NCBI GenBank assembly: GCA_009692665.1
Contig: SHYT01000010.1
Coordinates: 1 to 57,558 of the forward strand
Direction: 5' to 3'
DNA: 57,558 bases
Origin: Dehalococcoidia bacterium
GTDB taxonomy: Bacteria; Chloroflexota; Dehalococcoidia; Lucifugimonadales; SHYT01
This document shows, one piece after another, positions 1-8,873 of the stretch. Within the stretch, counting starts at the first letter, position 1; each line of letters starts with the position of its first letter. Position numbers and translations under genes: made by a program. Under the pieces are notes generated by a model. The model was not told the DNA's origin. It saw only the letters and a program-made list of their open reading frames with translations, and searched no databases.

Positions 1-328
1 TGACGCGGCTCTTGGGATTGGGGATATACGCGATGTGCACCAGCCCACGGAACGGGGCGATGTGGTGCTCGCAGGTAGACGTGAACGCAATGTTGTCCAC
101 GATGATCATGTCGTCAGAGCCGATGGGGTAATCGTCCTCGTCAAGCTGGAAGACCACTTTCAGGTGGTTCTCCGGCAGATCTTGGTATCCCTGTGTATAC
201 GTAGTGAGCGCTTCCGCCCAGCGCTCCGGCGTGCGGCGCAGTCCCTCACGCGATGGGTCTTCACCAAGGATTTCCAGCACTTCCTTTAAGAGCGGCTTCA
301 GCCTCTTTATCCGTTCAGCTCGTTCCAT
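1..328 (-). CDS. folE: GTP cyclohydrolase I (FolE), C-terminus cut by window edge
   Basis: Converts GTP to 7,8-dihydroneopterin triphosphate, the entry step of folate and queuosine synthesis. The first 109 residues are visible. They contain the family signatures EDPSREGLRRTPERW near the start and TSTCEHHIAPFRG, in which Cys and His are zinc ligands, followed by HIAYIPNPKSRV. The ATG at 328 lies 12 bases after the queC stop, so it is the last visible gene of the minus-strand queD-queC-folE run. With queD and queC adjacent, it probably supplies dihydroneopterin triphosphate to 7-deazaguanine synthesis as well as to folate. The catalytic C-terminal part lies outside the window. Confidence 0.95.
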   Translation of the reverse strand, partial: MERAERIKRLKPLLKEVLEILGEDPSREGLRRTPERWAEALTTYTQGYQDLPENHLKVVFQLDEDDYPIGSDDMIIVDNIAFTSTCEHHIAPFRGLVHIAYIPNPKSRV

Positions 329-340
329 ATGTCCCCCAAT

Positions 341-991
341 CTACCCCGCGTAGACAGTGCGGTCGCGAATGCCGGCGGCAACAAAAGCCTCCCGGCGCTC
401 CCGGCATTTGTTGCACCGCCCGCAGTGATTGCCATCCACTGGCGCAAAACAGGTCAGCGTTTTTTCAAAAGGCAGTTCCGGATGCCTCCTGATTAATTCC
501 TCTTTGTGCTGCCCACGGAACGGCGCTTCCACCTTTACTATATACCCTAGCCCGCTGCTGAGAATTTTGCCAAAATCTTGAAAGAACTGCGGCGTTGCGT
601 CCGGGAAGGGATTGCCGCCAAGCGAGCCAATGGCAATGCGCGAGACGCCGTGCGTGCTGCACCAGACCGCCGCCAGCCCGATAAGAATGATGTTGCGGCC
701 CGGCAGGAATACCGTTTCGTCCGGCTCGTCGTAGCTAGGCACTTTGCCAGTCATGCTCCAGTGGTCTGGCGGGTACATTTCTTTGATAGGCACCGAGAGG
801 AACGTAACGGGTTTGACATTCCGATTCTTGAGCGCGCTGACGAATGTTTGCAGTGACTTTTTTTCCATTTCTTCCCACGGCAGGCCCCATTGCACGTAGA
901 GCGGAAACACGTCCGCGTTACGCGCGCTCTCCGCGATGAGGACGGCGCTGTCCAGTCCGCCGCTCGCCAGCACCGCTACCTGCTCCGCCAT
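341..991 (-). CDS. queC: 7-cyano-7-deazaguanine synthase QueC
   Basis: ATP-dependent conversion of 7-carboxy-7-deazaguanine to preQ0 in queuosine (or archaeosine-like) modification. An N-terminal PP-loop motif LASGGLDSAVL binds ATP, and a C-terminal cluster CFAP...HCGRCNKCRERR supplies the four-cysteine zinc site; both are typical of QueC. The length of about 216 residues is normal. I chose the ATG at 991, one base from the queD stop. An earlier in-frame start at 1015 would overlap queD by 23 bases. No queE is seen in this window. Confidence 0.93.
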   Translation of the reverse strand: MAEQVAVLASGGLDSAVLIAESARNADVFPLYVQWGLPWEEMEKKSLQTFVSALKNRNVKPVTFLSVPIKEMYPPDHWSMTGKVPSYDEPDETVFLPGRNIILIGLAAVWCSTHGVSRIAIGSLGGNPFPDATPQFFQDFGKILSSGLGYIVKVEAPFRGQHKEELIRRHPELPFEKTLTCFAPVDGNHCGRCNKCRERREAFVAAGIRDRTVYAG

Positions 992-992
992 G

Positions 993-1403
993 TCACACTT
1001 CCCGGTACGTGGCATAGCTGGTAGGCGTCTCCCACAGCCGAATCTCGGTGATGTGCAACCCCTGCTTACGGACCTGCTGGAACACGTGCTTGGCGATGTT
1101 CTCGGCGGTGGGGTTTTCGTCCATCAGATAAAGAGGTTCGTTCATGCCGGTGAGGAACGGGATGACCGGGTCACGTTTGCAGAGGAGCATACGGTGGTCC
1201 AGGTTTGCGTCCACCCAGTCCTTCACCACGTCGCGCACTACGCCGAAGTCCACGACCATTCCACGCCCATCCAGCTTGGACGATTCCATATCGACCTCAA
1301 GCAAGCCGTTGTGACCATGCAAGTGGCGGCACTTGCCGTCGTAGTCCAGCAGCCGGTGCCCGTAGCAAAAATCAATGGTCTTGGTTATTTTGTGCAGCGC
1401 CAC
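993..1403 (-). CDS. queD: 6-carboxy-5,6,7,8-tetrahydropterin synthase QueD
   Basis: Member of the PTPS/QueD family, which makes 6-carboxytetrahydropterin from dihydroneopterin triphosphate. The zinc histidines are visible in FCYGHRL and CRHLHGHNG, and the Cys of CRHLHGHN is the likely catalytic residue. DHR and a C-terminal Glu (IRLWETPTS) complete the active-site pattern. It is 136 residues with a GTG start at 1403, preceded by GAGG at a 5-base spacing. It lies between the FolM-like SDR (21-base gap) and queC (1-base gap), consistent with a single pterin/deazaguanine operon. Confidence 0.93.
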   Translation of the reverse strand: MALHKITKTIDFCYGHRLLDYDGKCRHLHGHNGLLEVDMESSKLDGRGMVVDFGVVRDVVKDWVDANLDHRMLLCKRDPVIPFLTGMNEPLYLMDENPTAENIAKHVFQQVRKQGLHITEIRLWETPTSYATYREV

Positions 1404-1424
1404 AGCATCCTCACTCTCCCTGAA

Positions 1425-2192
1425 TTAGTCTGACGCGGGGCCAGGCCCGGCTACATGCCGTCCGGCGTCCACGTGAATGATGTCACCTGTTATGGTCTCG
1501 CTCCGTAAGAGCGTCACCACCAGTTCCGCTATTTCTTCAGATGAGGACTGGCGCCGCAGGGGTGCATGAGCCAGCACATCTCGCCGCCACGACTCAGGTG
1601 AAACGTCCGGCGGCCTGGCGGTCGGTCCCGGCGCGATAGCGTTCACCAGCACGTGCGGCGCAAATTCGACAGCGAACGCGCGCGTCATAAACTGGATTGC
1701 CGCTTTGGCAGTCAAGTAGGGCAGAAAGTTGCGGTACGGCGTCTCACCAGCCGCCCAGTCGCCGAACAGAATAATGTGGCCTCGTGTATTGCCTCTGTTG
1801 TGCTTCGCCATATGACGGCCCGCGTACGCAGTTAGAAGGTAGCTCCCCTTGGCCGCCGAAATGCCCTCGTCCCACGCCTTGCCGTCCAGGTGCGCCAGCT
1901 TCACGCTTGGGTAGCCGGACGCAAGGTTGACCACGAACCAGAGGTTGCCCATCTCTTGGACGGCCGTGTCCACCAAGCGCTGTATGTCGGCTTCCACGCT
2001 CACGTCGGCTTGCACCAGGCATGTCCGCTTGGCCTTGCCCTTGAGCGACGTAACGAGCTGTTGCGCCTCGCGCCTGGAGCTTCGATAGCTCACCGCGATG
2101 TTCACGCCCTCAGCGGCAAGGCGCTCGGCCACCACCTGGCCGACGCGTTTGGCACCGACAATCAAGACACCTTTGCCAGTAAGGCTCAACAT
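1425..2192 (-). CDS. Short-chain dehydrogenase, FolM/pteridine-reductase-like
   Basis: NAD(P)-dependent Rossmann-fold oxidoreductase of about 255 residues. The cofactor motif is VGAKRVGQ, followed by VSYRSS, the Tyr-Arg-Ser pattern seen in pteridine reductases and FolM. An NLASG motif and the active-site PYLTAKAA (Y-x3-K) follow. The normal NAG is replaced by NLA. It opens the visible queD-queC-folE cluster, so a dihydropterin or dihydrofolate reductase role is attractive, but that is inferred from context. The ATG at 2192 gives the normal SDR N-terminus; a GTG at 2255 would add 21 residues. Confidence 0.8.
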   Translation of the reverse strand: MLSLTGKGVLIVGAKRVGQVVAERLAAEGVNIAVSYRSSRREAQQLVTSLKGKAKRTCLVQADVSVEADIQRLVDTAVQEMGNLWFVVNLASGYPSVKLAHLDGKAWDEGISAAKGSYLLTAYAGRHMAKHNRGNTRGHIILFGDWAAGETPYRNFLPYLTAKAAIQFMTRAFAVEFAPHVLVNAIAPGPTARPPDVSPESWRRDVLAHAPLRRQSSSEEIAELVVTLLRSETITGDIIHVDAGRHVAGPGPASD

Positions 2193-2300
2193 GCGTACCA
2201 ACCGATTCAATACGTGGGTAAGCGGTAAGGCTCGATGCGCCATTCTACCACGCACCGCGCCACTACCGCCTGCGCGTGGGCGTTATGTAGTGCAGAAGAG

Positions 2301-3275
2301 TTATGTGGCGACGGCCCTAGCCTGTTGCTTGGGGAGCTTGGTGTGGGTCATCTTCCCCACCTCGCGCTCTTCTGCGCGGCGGCCAAGGAAGAGATACTGG
2401 TTCACGTAGCCGGCCATGTTGCCCCAGCGGCCTTGCGCATAGTCGCGCAGGTGCCCGTACGATGCCTCTTTAAGGGGCTTACCGTGCTTGCCCATCTGCG
2501 GCTGGACACCGTACCAGTCCTCCATCGCGCGGCGCACCCACCGGTCAACGGGAAACGCTTCACCCTTCTCTAGCGAGAAGAGCAGCACGCAGTCGGCAAT
2601 TTTTTCGCCAACGCCGTTGAGTTCGATGAGCTGGTCTTTTGCACGTACGTATGGTTGCTTACGCAACCGTTCCAGCTGCAACTTCTTACCCGCTACCCTT
2701 TGCGCTGCCTGGGCCACCGGACCACCACGAAAGCCCAGCCCAAGCGCACGCAGCGCCTGTTCGTCGGCTTTCGCCAACCGCGCAGGGGACGGAAACGCGT
2801 TGCGCTCTATGCCATACAGCGCCGTCGGTTCGCCGTAGGTGTTCGCCATGCGCTCCATCATGCCCATGATGCGCAGGATGTTGTTCTGCCCTGAGCAGAT
2901 GAACCCCACCAGGCATTCCCACGGGTCTTGCCGAAGCAGTCGCATGCCGTGCAGCGTCTTGGTGGCGCGCGCCAGATGTGGGTCTTCCCCCATCCGCGTG
3001 TAGAGCGTTGGGAGATCGTCATCCAGCCGAAGATAGGCACGGAGGCGTTGTTCCACGATGTTGGTCGCGCTGTCCCGGCAGAGGTAGTCGACTGAGTCTC
3101 GCTGACCGCGGCCCTGGTGGAGCAGCACCGGCTCACCGCCCACGAAGCCGTGCCACCATTCGCGACCGCCGGTTTGCACGCGCCGCCATCGGAACGCCTG
3201 GCCGCTTTGGAGGGTGAGGTCGAGATCCAGGGGTTGGCCAAGGCCGAGTTTCATAGAAACCGTTTGCGCGGCCAT
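2301..3275 (-). CDS. 8-oxoguanine DNA glycosylase, OGG1 family
   Basis: Base-excision repair glycosylase/lyase that removes 8-oxoguanine. An OGG_N-like domain (TLQSGQAFRW, residues about 20-30) precedes a helix-hairpin-helix GPD domain. The HhH segment ELNGVGEKIADCVLLFS carries the catalytic Lys (GEKIAD), and the catalytic Asp is in AFPVDRWVRRA. The layout follows the eukaryote-type OGG1 family rather than MutM. The start ATG overlaps the dinG stop as TAATG at 3273-3277, so translation is probably coupled to dinG. It has about 324 residues with a basic, low-complexity C-terminal tail. Confidence 0.9.
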   Translation of the reverse strand: MAAQTVSMKLGLGQPLDLDLTLQSGQAFRWRRVQTGGREWWHGFVGGEPVLLHQGRGQRDSVDYLCRDSATNIVEQRLRAYLRLDDDLPTLYTRMGEDPHLARATKTLHGMRLLRQDPWECLVGFICSGQNNILRIMGMMERMANTYGEPTALYGIERNAFPSPARLAKADEQALRALGLGFRGGPVAQAAQRVAGKKLQLERLRKQPYVRAKDQLIELNGVGEKIADCVLLFSLEKGEAFPVDRWVRRAMEDWYGVQPQMGKHGKPLKEASYGHLRDYAQGRWGNMAGYVNQYLFLGRRAEEREVGKMTHTKLPKQQARAVAT

Positions 3276-6106
3276 TACGACTGCCGCAGCCAAGCGGCAA
3301 TCTGGTCAGGCACTTCGCGCAGGGTGGGCGTGATGAGGCGGCACGGCGGCAGCGATTTCACGAATGTCTGGCCATACGATCGCGAGGTGGTGCGCCGGTC
3401 AAGAATGACCACCACGCCACGGTCTTGTGTGCTGCGGATAAGGCGCCCGAACCCCTGGCGGAATTTGAGTACGGCCTGCGGCACGGCGTACTGGCTGAAC
3501 GGGTCTTCAAAGGTCTCTGAACGCGCCGCGAATACTGGATCAGTAGGCACGGAAAATGGCAGGCGCACGATGATGAGCAACGACAACTGCTCGCCCACGA
3601 GGTCCACGCCCTCCCAGAAGCTGGCGGTGCCAAGCAGCAGCGCTTGCGGGTTTGCCTGGAATCGTTCCAGCACTTGCGCGGCCGAGCCATCCATGCCCTG
3701 CGCGAGGACGGGAATCCCCGCAAGTTCCAGCGCGGGGCGCACGCGTTCCGCCGCGCCTCTGAGTGACGCGTTGGACGTAAAGAGCGCCATTGCGCGGCCC
3801 TTGGACGCCTTCGCCATTTCGATAAGGCCCATGGCGAGAGCACCGTCATAGGTTGGCGTGGCGGGTTCCGGCATATCCTGCGGCACGCACAGGAGCGCCG
3901 CGCGTTTGAAGTCGAACGGCGAGTCGAGCACCACGTCTGAGGCTTCTGGCGCGCCCAACAATTCCTTAATAGGCTTCAGGCTGCCCGCTGTGCTCAGTGT
4001 TGCGCTCGTCAGCACAACCGCGCGTTTCTCATCGAACAGTTTTTTCTTCAGGAGCTCGCTCACCCGCAGCGGTGCGGCATGCAGCTGCATACTCCCATTG
4101 AACTCTTCCTCTATCCAGTACACGGACTCTTTTTCCGGGCGCAGCAAGAACTCTTCGAGGTGCGCGATGATCTCACCCGTCAGCTCTGCTTGCGCGTCTA
4201 GCTCCGCCTGCACCAGCGCGGCCTCTTCGATGTCGAGCCCGTCCAGGCTGATGCTCACCTGGCCCACGACGGTCTTCACCTTTTCGAGCGCGGCCACCGC
4301 AGCATCCGTGGCGATCTCTATGTGGCTCCAGTCCGGTTGCGCGCGCACGCCCTGTGTCACCCGTAGCGATGGTTTGCGCTGCCCGCTGTTGGCATCGCCA
4401 CGGCCTCGGGAAAATGCGGCGATACCGATAAAGAGGTCTGCTGTGTCCCGGCGCGCTGCGGCCACGCGTTCGGTTAGTGTCAGCGCGGCTCGCTCGGTGG
4501 CCTGCCGGCGGGCTACCAGGTCGGGCGCGGCGGCGTAAGATGCCACAGCCTGCGCGTTCAAGCCACGAGCGCCCGCCAGTACGTCGAAGTGGATGGTCAT
4601 TGCCTCTTGCGAAAGCTCGAAGCCGAACTGGTCGGTGGCCTGCGCTTCTAGATGGTGCGCCTCGTCAATGATGAGGTGCTCGTACTTGGGCAGCAGGCTG
4701 CCGCCAAGCGCCAAATCCGCCAGAAGCAGGGCGTGGTTCACCACCAAGACTTCTGCGCCTTCCGCACGCTGGTACGCGGCCTGCACGAAACAGGGCGTCT
4801 CGCCGTTCATGGGGCACCCTCTGGCGCCTTGCGCGGACAGCCGCATCCAGATATCGGTGTCCTTGCCGTTGAGCCGGAGCTCGCCGCGATCGCCGGACGC
4901 GGTGGTTTGGAGCCAGAGCAGCAGCTTGCCCAGCACGCGTGCTTCGTCTTCGCCCAGAGTCTGCGACGAGCGGAGCGAGGCCCAGCGGCGGACGCAGAGG
5001 TAGTTGCTCCGCCCTTTGAGCTGTGCAAACCGTAGCGGCGGAACGCTTTCGCCGAACGCCGTTGCGATGATGTTGCTGACCAGCGGCAGGTCTTTGGTGA
5101 CGAGCTGCTCCTGGAGCCCGATGGTGTTGGTAGACACAACAACGCGCACACCTTTCTGGAGCGCGTAGAGCGCGGCGGGGAGCAGGTACGCAAGGCTCTT
5201 GCCCACGCCGGTGCCGGCTTCCGCAAACAGTTGCCCGCCCTCGTCCAGCGTTTTGGCTACCGCGCGGAGCATGTCTTCTTGCTGGGGCCGGTGCTCAAAC
5301 GAGGGCATTACCGAACTGGCTGCGCCGCCGGGCCTGAGCATGCTCACCATCAGGTCAACATCGGCAACAATTGGCTTGTGCGCAATGAAACCGAAGCCTG
5401 GCATTGCGCTTTGCCGTTTGCGGATGGCCGTGAAGTCCACGCCCCCGAGCGGGATGGCGCTGAACGCCGAGGTTGCGGTGCGCTTGCGCTCCGCAACCAT
5501 TTCGCGCAGCAGCGAACGCAGCGGCCAGCCGGCGACGGACGCCAGCCGGTGCAGCTCTTCGAGCACTGAAGGGTCAGACTGGAGGCCCTCATCCACAAGG
5601 GCCATCATGACTTCGTGCGTGGCCTGGGCGTCCGAGAGCGCGCGGTGCGGGCGGTCGTGCAGCGCCTTGAAGGCTCGCGCCAGGCTTATGAGCGAGTACT
5701 CGCCTTTCGGCCGGAAGATGTTCGCCAGGTCATAGGTGTCGTAGACAGGCGCGGTGAATCGCATCCTGTTGTTAGTGAGGAACCCCAGGTCAAATGCGAT
5801 ATTGTGGCCAACGATGGGCAGGTCACCCATGAATTGCGCAAGCTGCCCGCTCGCCACAGCCATCGGCGGGGCTGCCACTACATCGGTTTGCTTAATGCCG
5901 GTGAGCCGCTGCACAAACGCGGGAATCGCCCGGGACGGGTTGATTAACGTGGTGTAGGTGCCTAGGACTTCTCGCCCCCGGAACTTAACAGCGCCGATTT
6001 CAATGACGGCATCGCGCTGCGGGTCGAGTCCGGTGGTCTCGAGGTCGAGCGCCACCATGGTCTGCGAGAACGGCGACAGGCCTTCATCTGTGGAGAAAAG
6101 CACCAA
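3275..6106 (-). CDS. dinG: DnaQ-like exonuclease / DinG-family helicase fusion
   Basis: A 943-residue protein. Residues about 15-175 form a DEDDh 3'-5' exonuclease domain (VALDLETTGLDP, VGHNIAFDLGF, HRALSDAQATHEV). After residue 260 there is an XPD-like superfamily 2 helicase with Walker A EAGTGVGKS (about 296-304), DEAHHLE (about 481), and late motifs TASFWEGVD and QGFGRLIRS. It resembles the Gram-positive DinG architecture. Only three cysteines occupy the iron-sulfur region (C371, C431, C439), so the 4Fe-4S cluster may be absent. The TTG start at 6106 is favoured by AGGAG 9 bases upstream; the next codon is GTG. Likely role: replication and repair nuclease/helicase. Confidence 0.93.
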   Translation of the reverse strand: MVLFSTDEGLSPFSQTMVALDLETTGLDPQRDAVIEIGAVKFRGREVLGTYTTLINPSRAIPAFVQRLTGIKQTDVVAAPPMAVASGQLAQFMGDLPIVGHNIAFDLGFLTNNRMRFTAPVYDTYDLANIFRPKGEYSLISLARAFKALHDRPHRALSDAQATHEVMMALVDEGLQSDPSVLEELHRLASVAGWPLRSLLREMVAERKRTATSAFSAIPLGGVDFTAIRKRQSAMPGFGFIAHKPIVADVDLMVSMLRPGGAASSVMPSFEHRPQQEDMLRAVAKTLDEGGQLFAEAGTGVGKSLAYLLPAALYALQKGVRVVVSTNTIGLQEQLVTKDLPLVSNIIATAFGESVPPLRFAQLKGRSNYLCVRRWASLRSSQTLGEDEARVLGKLLLWLQTTASGDRGELRLNGKDTDIWMRLSAQGARGCPMNGETPCFVQAAYQRAEGAEVLVVNHALLLADLALGGSLLPKYEHLIIDEAHHLEAQATDQFGFELSQEAMTIHFDVLAGARGLNAQAVASYAAAPDLVARRQATERAALTLTERVAAARRDTADLFIGIAAFSRGRGDANSGQRKPSLRVTQGVRAQPDWSHIEIATDAAVAALEKVKTVVGQVSISLDGLDIEEAALVQAELDAQAELTGEIIAHLEEFLLRPEKESVYWIEEEFNGSMQLHAAPLRVSELLKKKLFDEKRAVVLTSATLSTAGSLKPIKELLGAPEASDVVLDSPFDFKRAALLCVPQDMPEPATPTYDGALAMGLIEMAKASKGRAMALFTSNASLRGAAERVRPALELAGIPVLAQGMDGSAAQVLERFQANPQALLLGTASFWEGVDLVGEQLSLLIIVRLPFSVPTDPVFAARSETFEDPFSQYAVPQAVLKFRQGFGRLIRSTQDRGVVVILDRRTTSRSYGQTFVKSLPPCRLITPTLREVPDQIAAWLRQS

Positions 6107-6203
6107 GGGAGCGGGCTCCTAGCCAGCGATTTGGCGTCGGCCTGCATTTATGTAAGGCAGCCGCCTGCCTAGCGAACAATTGTACGGATGAGTTGGGGTA
6201 CGG

Positions 6204-6608
6204 TCAATGGATTGCAGCCGACCAGAGCGGGAGCAGCACGCCGAAAGCGCCGAAGAATACCAGCACGAAACTGAACAGCCACCAGCGCAACGGTCCGCCC
6301 CTTTGCATGGCGACCACGCCAGCGACGGCGGAGACGACGACGATGCCCCAGATGAACGGCTGATTCGGTCCTGTTATCCCCTTGCTCAGCAGCCCCAAGA
6401 GCAACCCAGTGACCATGCCCAGCAGCGTCCACAGCGAATGGAAGAAGAGAATGGGCGATGTGAGCATGATGCCGGGGCGGTCGCCCCAGATGCGCGCCAC
6501 CCAGGAGCCCGGCACCTTCCAGAGCTTCAAGAAAACGATGACGCCGACGATGTCAAACCAGACGCCCACAACCGCACCAGCGATCGCGCCAAAGAATAAT
6601 TCGATCAA
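6204..6608 (-). CDS. Small integral membrane protein, unknown function
   Basis: 134 residues with about four hydrophobic helices (residues about 3-27, 48-75, 85-100 and 108-132) and almost no soluble domain. Short polar loops include WKVPGSWVARIWGDRP. I do not recognise a family. The only plausible start is a TTG at 6608, preceded by GGGG. It sits between the ABM-like gene (38-base gap) and dinG (97-base gap) on the same strand, so it is probably co-transcribed. Confidence 0.65.
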   Translation of the reverse strand: MIELFFGAIAGAVVGVWFDIVGVIVFLKLWKVPGSWVARIWGDRPGIMLTSPILFFHSLWTLLGMVTGLLLGLLSKGITGPNQPFIWGIVVVSAVAGVVAMQRGGPLRWWLFSFVLVFFGAFGVLLPLWSAAIH

Positions 6609-6646
6609 GGCAGACCCCGTTCACAAACTACGCGCGATTGTATCAG

Positions 6647-7057
6647 CTACGTCCCGCTCGGTTTCTTGTAGTAGAACGTTGGCGTCTTCATCCGGCGCTC
6701 CACGTCACGCCAGTCAATTGGCCCGTCCGGTGCCTTCCACTCCACGAACGCCGCACCCTCGCCAGCCCATTCCTCGAAGCGCTTCATTGTGGACAAGTGG
6801 GGCTCCGCGCGCACGTAGGCCCGCATTGCCGTGTGGTCTTTCCAAACGGAGGCGGCCCAGAACTTCTTCGTGATTGGATTGGCTTTCAGGCCATACCTCA
6901 CGGCGCCCTCGCTGCACTCCACTTGCTTCGACACTGCATCGGACGCGCCGAGGAACGCTGGGATATAGCGGTACTTTTGCACCGGGAGGTACGTGACCCT
7001 CCATAAGACTTCCGTGCCTGGCGCTGCCGCGTGTATCACCACCTGTTGCTGCACCAT
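6647..7057 (-). CDS. Dimeric alpha/beta-barrel (antibiotic biosynthesis monooxygenase-like) protein
   Basis: 136 residues with a ferredoxin-like pattern: a strand (VLWRVTYLPVQKYRYIP), a helix, then KFWAASVWKDHTAMRAYV, typical of ABM/DUF3291-type dimeric barrels. A Trp/His motif (SVWKDHTAMRAYVRAEPH) resembles the family core. The specific substrate cannot be read from sequence. The start ATG at 7057 has a strong GGGAGGGG ribosome-binding site. It follows ispE by 12 bases. Confidence 0.65.
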   Translation of the reverse strand: MVQQQVVIHAAAPGTEVLWRVTYLPVQKYRYIPAFLGASDAVSKQVECSEGAVRYGLKANPITKKFWAASVWKDHTAMRAYVRAEPHLSTMKRFEEWAGEGAAFVEWKAPDGPIDWRDVERRMKTPTFYYKKPSGT

Positions 7058-7069
7058 GCGCCCCTCCCA

Positions 7070-7969
7070 CTATGCCTTTGTCACTTCGATGCGCACGCCT
7101 TGCTGCACCGACCGCACACACCGAGCCCGCTCGCTGCGGCGCGCCAGCGCCTGGACAATGGCCTCTCCGCGCGCCTGCGTTGGGACCACGCAAAAGAGCG
7201 TCGGTCCCGCTCCGGCTAGGCGAATTTCATCGTCGCCGCTGGCAGCTTGGAGCACGCCTGCGTGCCGATCCAGCCCGCGGAACATTCGATACGCGACCTT
7301 CTCAAAGGTGTTCACTATTTCATTTGCGGGAATAGCCCTTCCGCGTTTGAGATATTCGATGGCGTCTTCCGTCGCCTCGCCGTCCGTGTACTCCTCATGG
7401 GTGACCGCCTGGTACATCGCCGCCGTCTTGTTTCTCAGCGGGATCTCAGGCATCAGCAGCACAAACCACGTCTCCGTCAGTGGTGGCAGCGGCGTAACGT
7501 GCTCACCGCGTCCCGTCGCCAGCGCCGTCCCACCCGTCAGAAAGAACGGCACGTCTGAACCTAGCCTGGCCGCCAACCCGCTGAGCTTCTCGTGCGGGAG
7601 GTTTGTCCCCCATAGCTCGTTGAGCGCCAGCAGCGCCGCCGCCGCGTCCGTGCTCCCGCCGCCAAGCCCTGCTGACGTTGGGATCTCCTTGTGCAAATGC
7701 ATCAACACGCCGCGTGTGGTCTTGGTCTCGTCGGCCAGGAGGCGGGCGGCCTTGAACGCTAGGTTGTCTTCGCCCTCAAGCTCTTGAACATCGCACTCCA
7801 GCGTGATCTCCGGCGCTTCTGTACAGGTCAGATGGTCCCACACATCGATCGTTTGAACGATGGACGTGATGTCATGATACCCATCCGGCCGCTTGCGCAG
7901 CACTTCCAGCGTAAGGTTGATTTTTGCGGGAGCGTACGCGCTAACTACCGTGGGCACAAAGCACCTCAT
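7070..7969 (-). CDS. ispE: 4-diphosphocytidyl-2-C-methyl-D-erythritol kinase
   Basis: GHMP-family kinase that phosphorylates CDP-methylerythritol in the MEP isoprenoid pathway. It has 299 residues. The N-terminal YAPAKINLTLEV contains the substrate-binding Lys, and the glycine-rich ATP loop is PTSAGLGGGSTDAAAALLAL. The C-terminal GHMP motif is RLAGAGPTLFCVV. The start overlaps the end of ksgA by 29 bases. The ksgA-ispE order is common in bacteria and implies co-transcription. A GTG at 7957 is an alternative start. Confidence 0.95.
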   Translation of the reverse strand: MRCFVPTVVSAYAPAKINLTLEVLRKRPDGYHDITSIVQTIDVWDHLTCTEAPEITLECDVQELEGEDNLAFKAARLLADETKTTRGVLMHLHKEIPTSAGLGGGSTDAAAALLALNELWGTNLPHEKLSGLAARLGSDVPFFLTGGTALATGRGEHVTPLPPLTETWFVLLMPEIPLRNKTAAMYQAVTHEEYTDGEATEDAIEYLKRGRAIPANEIVNTFEKVAYRMFRGLDRHAGVLQAASGDDEIRLAGAGPTLFCVVPTQARGEAIVQALARRSERARCVRSVQQGVRIEVTKA

Positions 7970-8801
7970 ATAAACGCTGCCATTCCGGTATGGTCACGGT
8001 CTCGGCCCGGCGCTTTGGTTCAATGCCTGCTTCCAACAGCAGCGCGCTCACCTCGCCGGGTGACTTCTTCAGTGCATGCACCAGCGTGCCCTGCAACTGC
8101 TTGCGGGGCGTGCTAAATCCCGCGTGTATGAGCGCGAAGAACCCTTCTACGTCTTCGGCCTTGACCAGAGGCGCCGCGTATGGCTCCAACCGCACCACTG
8201 CCGACATTACCTCCGGCGGCGGTCGAAATGCGCCTGGTGGCACTGACGCTACAATCTTGCCCCTGGCGTAAACTTGCGTGCCTATGCTCAGCACGGTCAT
8301 GTTTGGCGGCTGAGCGGTCATGCGCTGCGCGACTTCACGCTGCACCATCACCACCAGCAGTGTGGGCGGGTGTAGTGCTTCCAGGAAACGCCGCACAATG
8401 GGGTTGGCGGCGTAATAGGGGAGATTGGCAACCACTTTGTACGGCTGCTCCGGCCCAACAAGCTCATCCAGCGGTACCTGCCGCGCATCTGCGTACAGCA
8501 CCCGCACATTCGATTTGCCGGCGTACCGCGCCTGGAGCGCCTTCGCCAGCTCTTCGTCCAGCTCTGCCGCTACCACCTGCCGCACGCGCTCTATCAGCGA
8601 GTCGGTGAGCACACCAAGTCCCGGCCCGACTTCCACCACATAGTCATCCGGCTGCAGATCCGCGGCGTGGAGGATGCGCTGCAAAATACCGGCGGACACG
8701 AGGAAGTGCTGCGCCAACCCTTTGCGCGCGTGCAGCCCAAGCTCTCGCAGCCGGTCACCAACGTTCAGCGACGAGGCAGATGGTTTCGCTTCAGCGTTCG
8801 T
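7941..8801 (-). CDS. ksgA: 16S rRNA dimethyladenosine transferase KsgA; start codon uncertain
   Basis: SAM-dependent N6,N6-dimethylation of two adjacent adenosines near the 3' end of 16S rRNA. The conserved core runs from ARKGLAQHFLVS through motif I VVEVGPGLGVLT, the catalytic NLPYY, and FRPPPEVMSAVVRL. No ATG, GTG or TTG lies in frame between the core and the 3' end of the SRP RNA. I give an ACG at 8801 because it has GGAGGG 6 bases upstream. A CTG at 8768, or a GTG at 8879 inside the SRP RNA terminus, are alternatives. It is followed by ispE with a 29-base overlap. Confidence 0.88.
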   Translation of the reverse strand, partial: TNAEAKPSASSLNVGDRLRELGLHARKGLAQHFLVSAGILQRILHAADLQPDDYVVEVGPGLGVLTDSLIERVRQVVAAELDEELAKALQARYAGKSNVRVLYADARQVPLDELVGPEQPYKVVANLPYYAANPIVRRFLEALHPPTLLVVMVQREVAQRMTAQPPNMTVLSIGTQVYARGKIVASVPPGAFRPPPEVMSAVVRLEPYAAPLVKAEDVEGFFALIHAGFSTPRKQLQGTLVHALKKSPGEVSALLLEAGIEPKRRAETVTIPEWQRLYEVLCAHGS

Positions 8802-8873
8802 AGAAGGCCCTCCACGCCGTAGATGTGGCGTGGGATGAGTGTACCACCAGCAGAGGTGGTCGCCCGAAACGCT

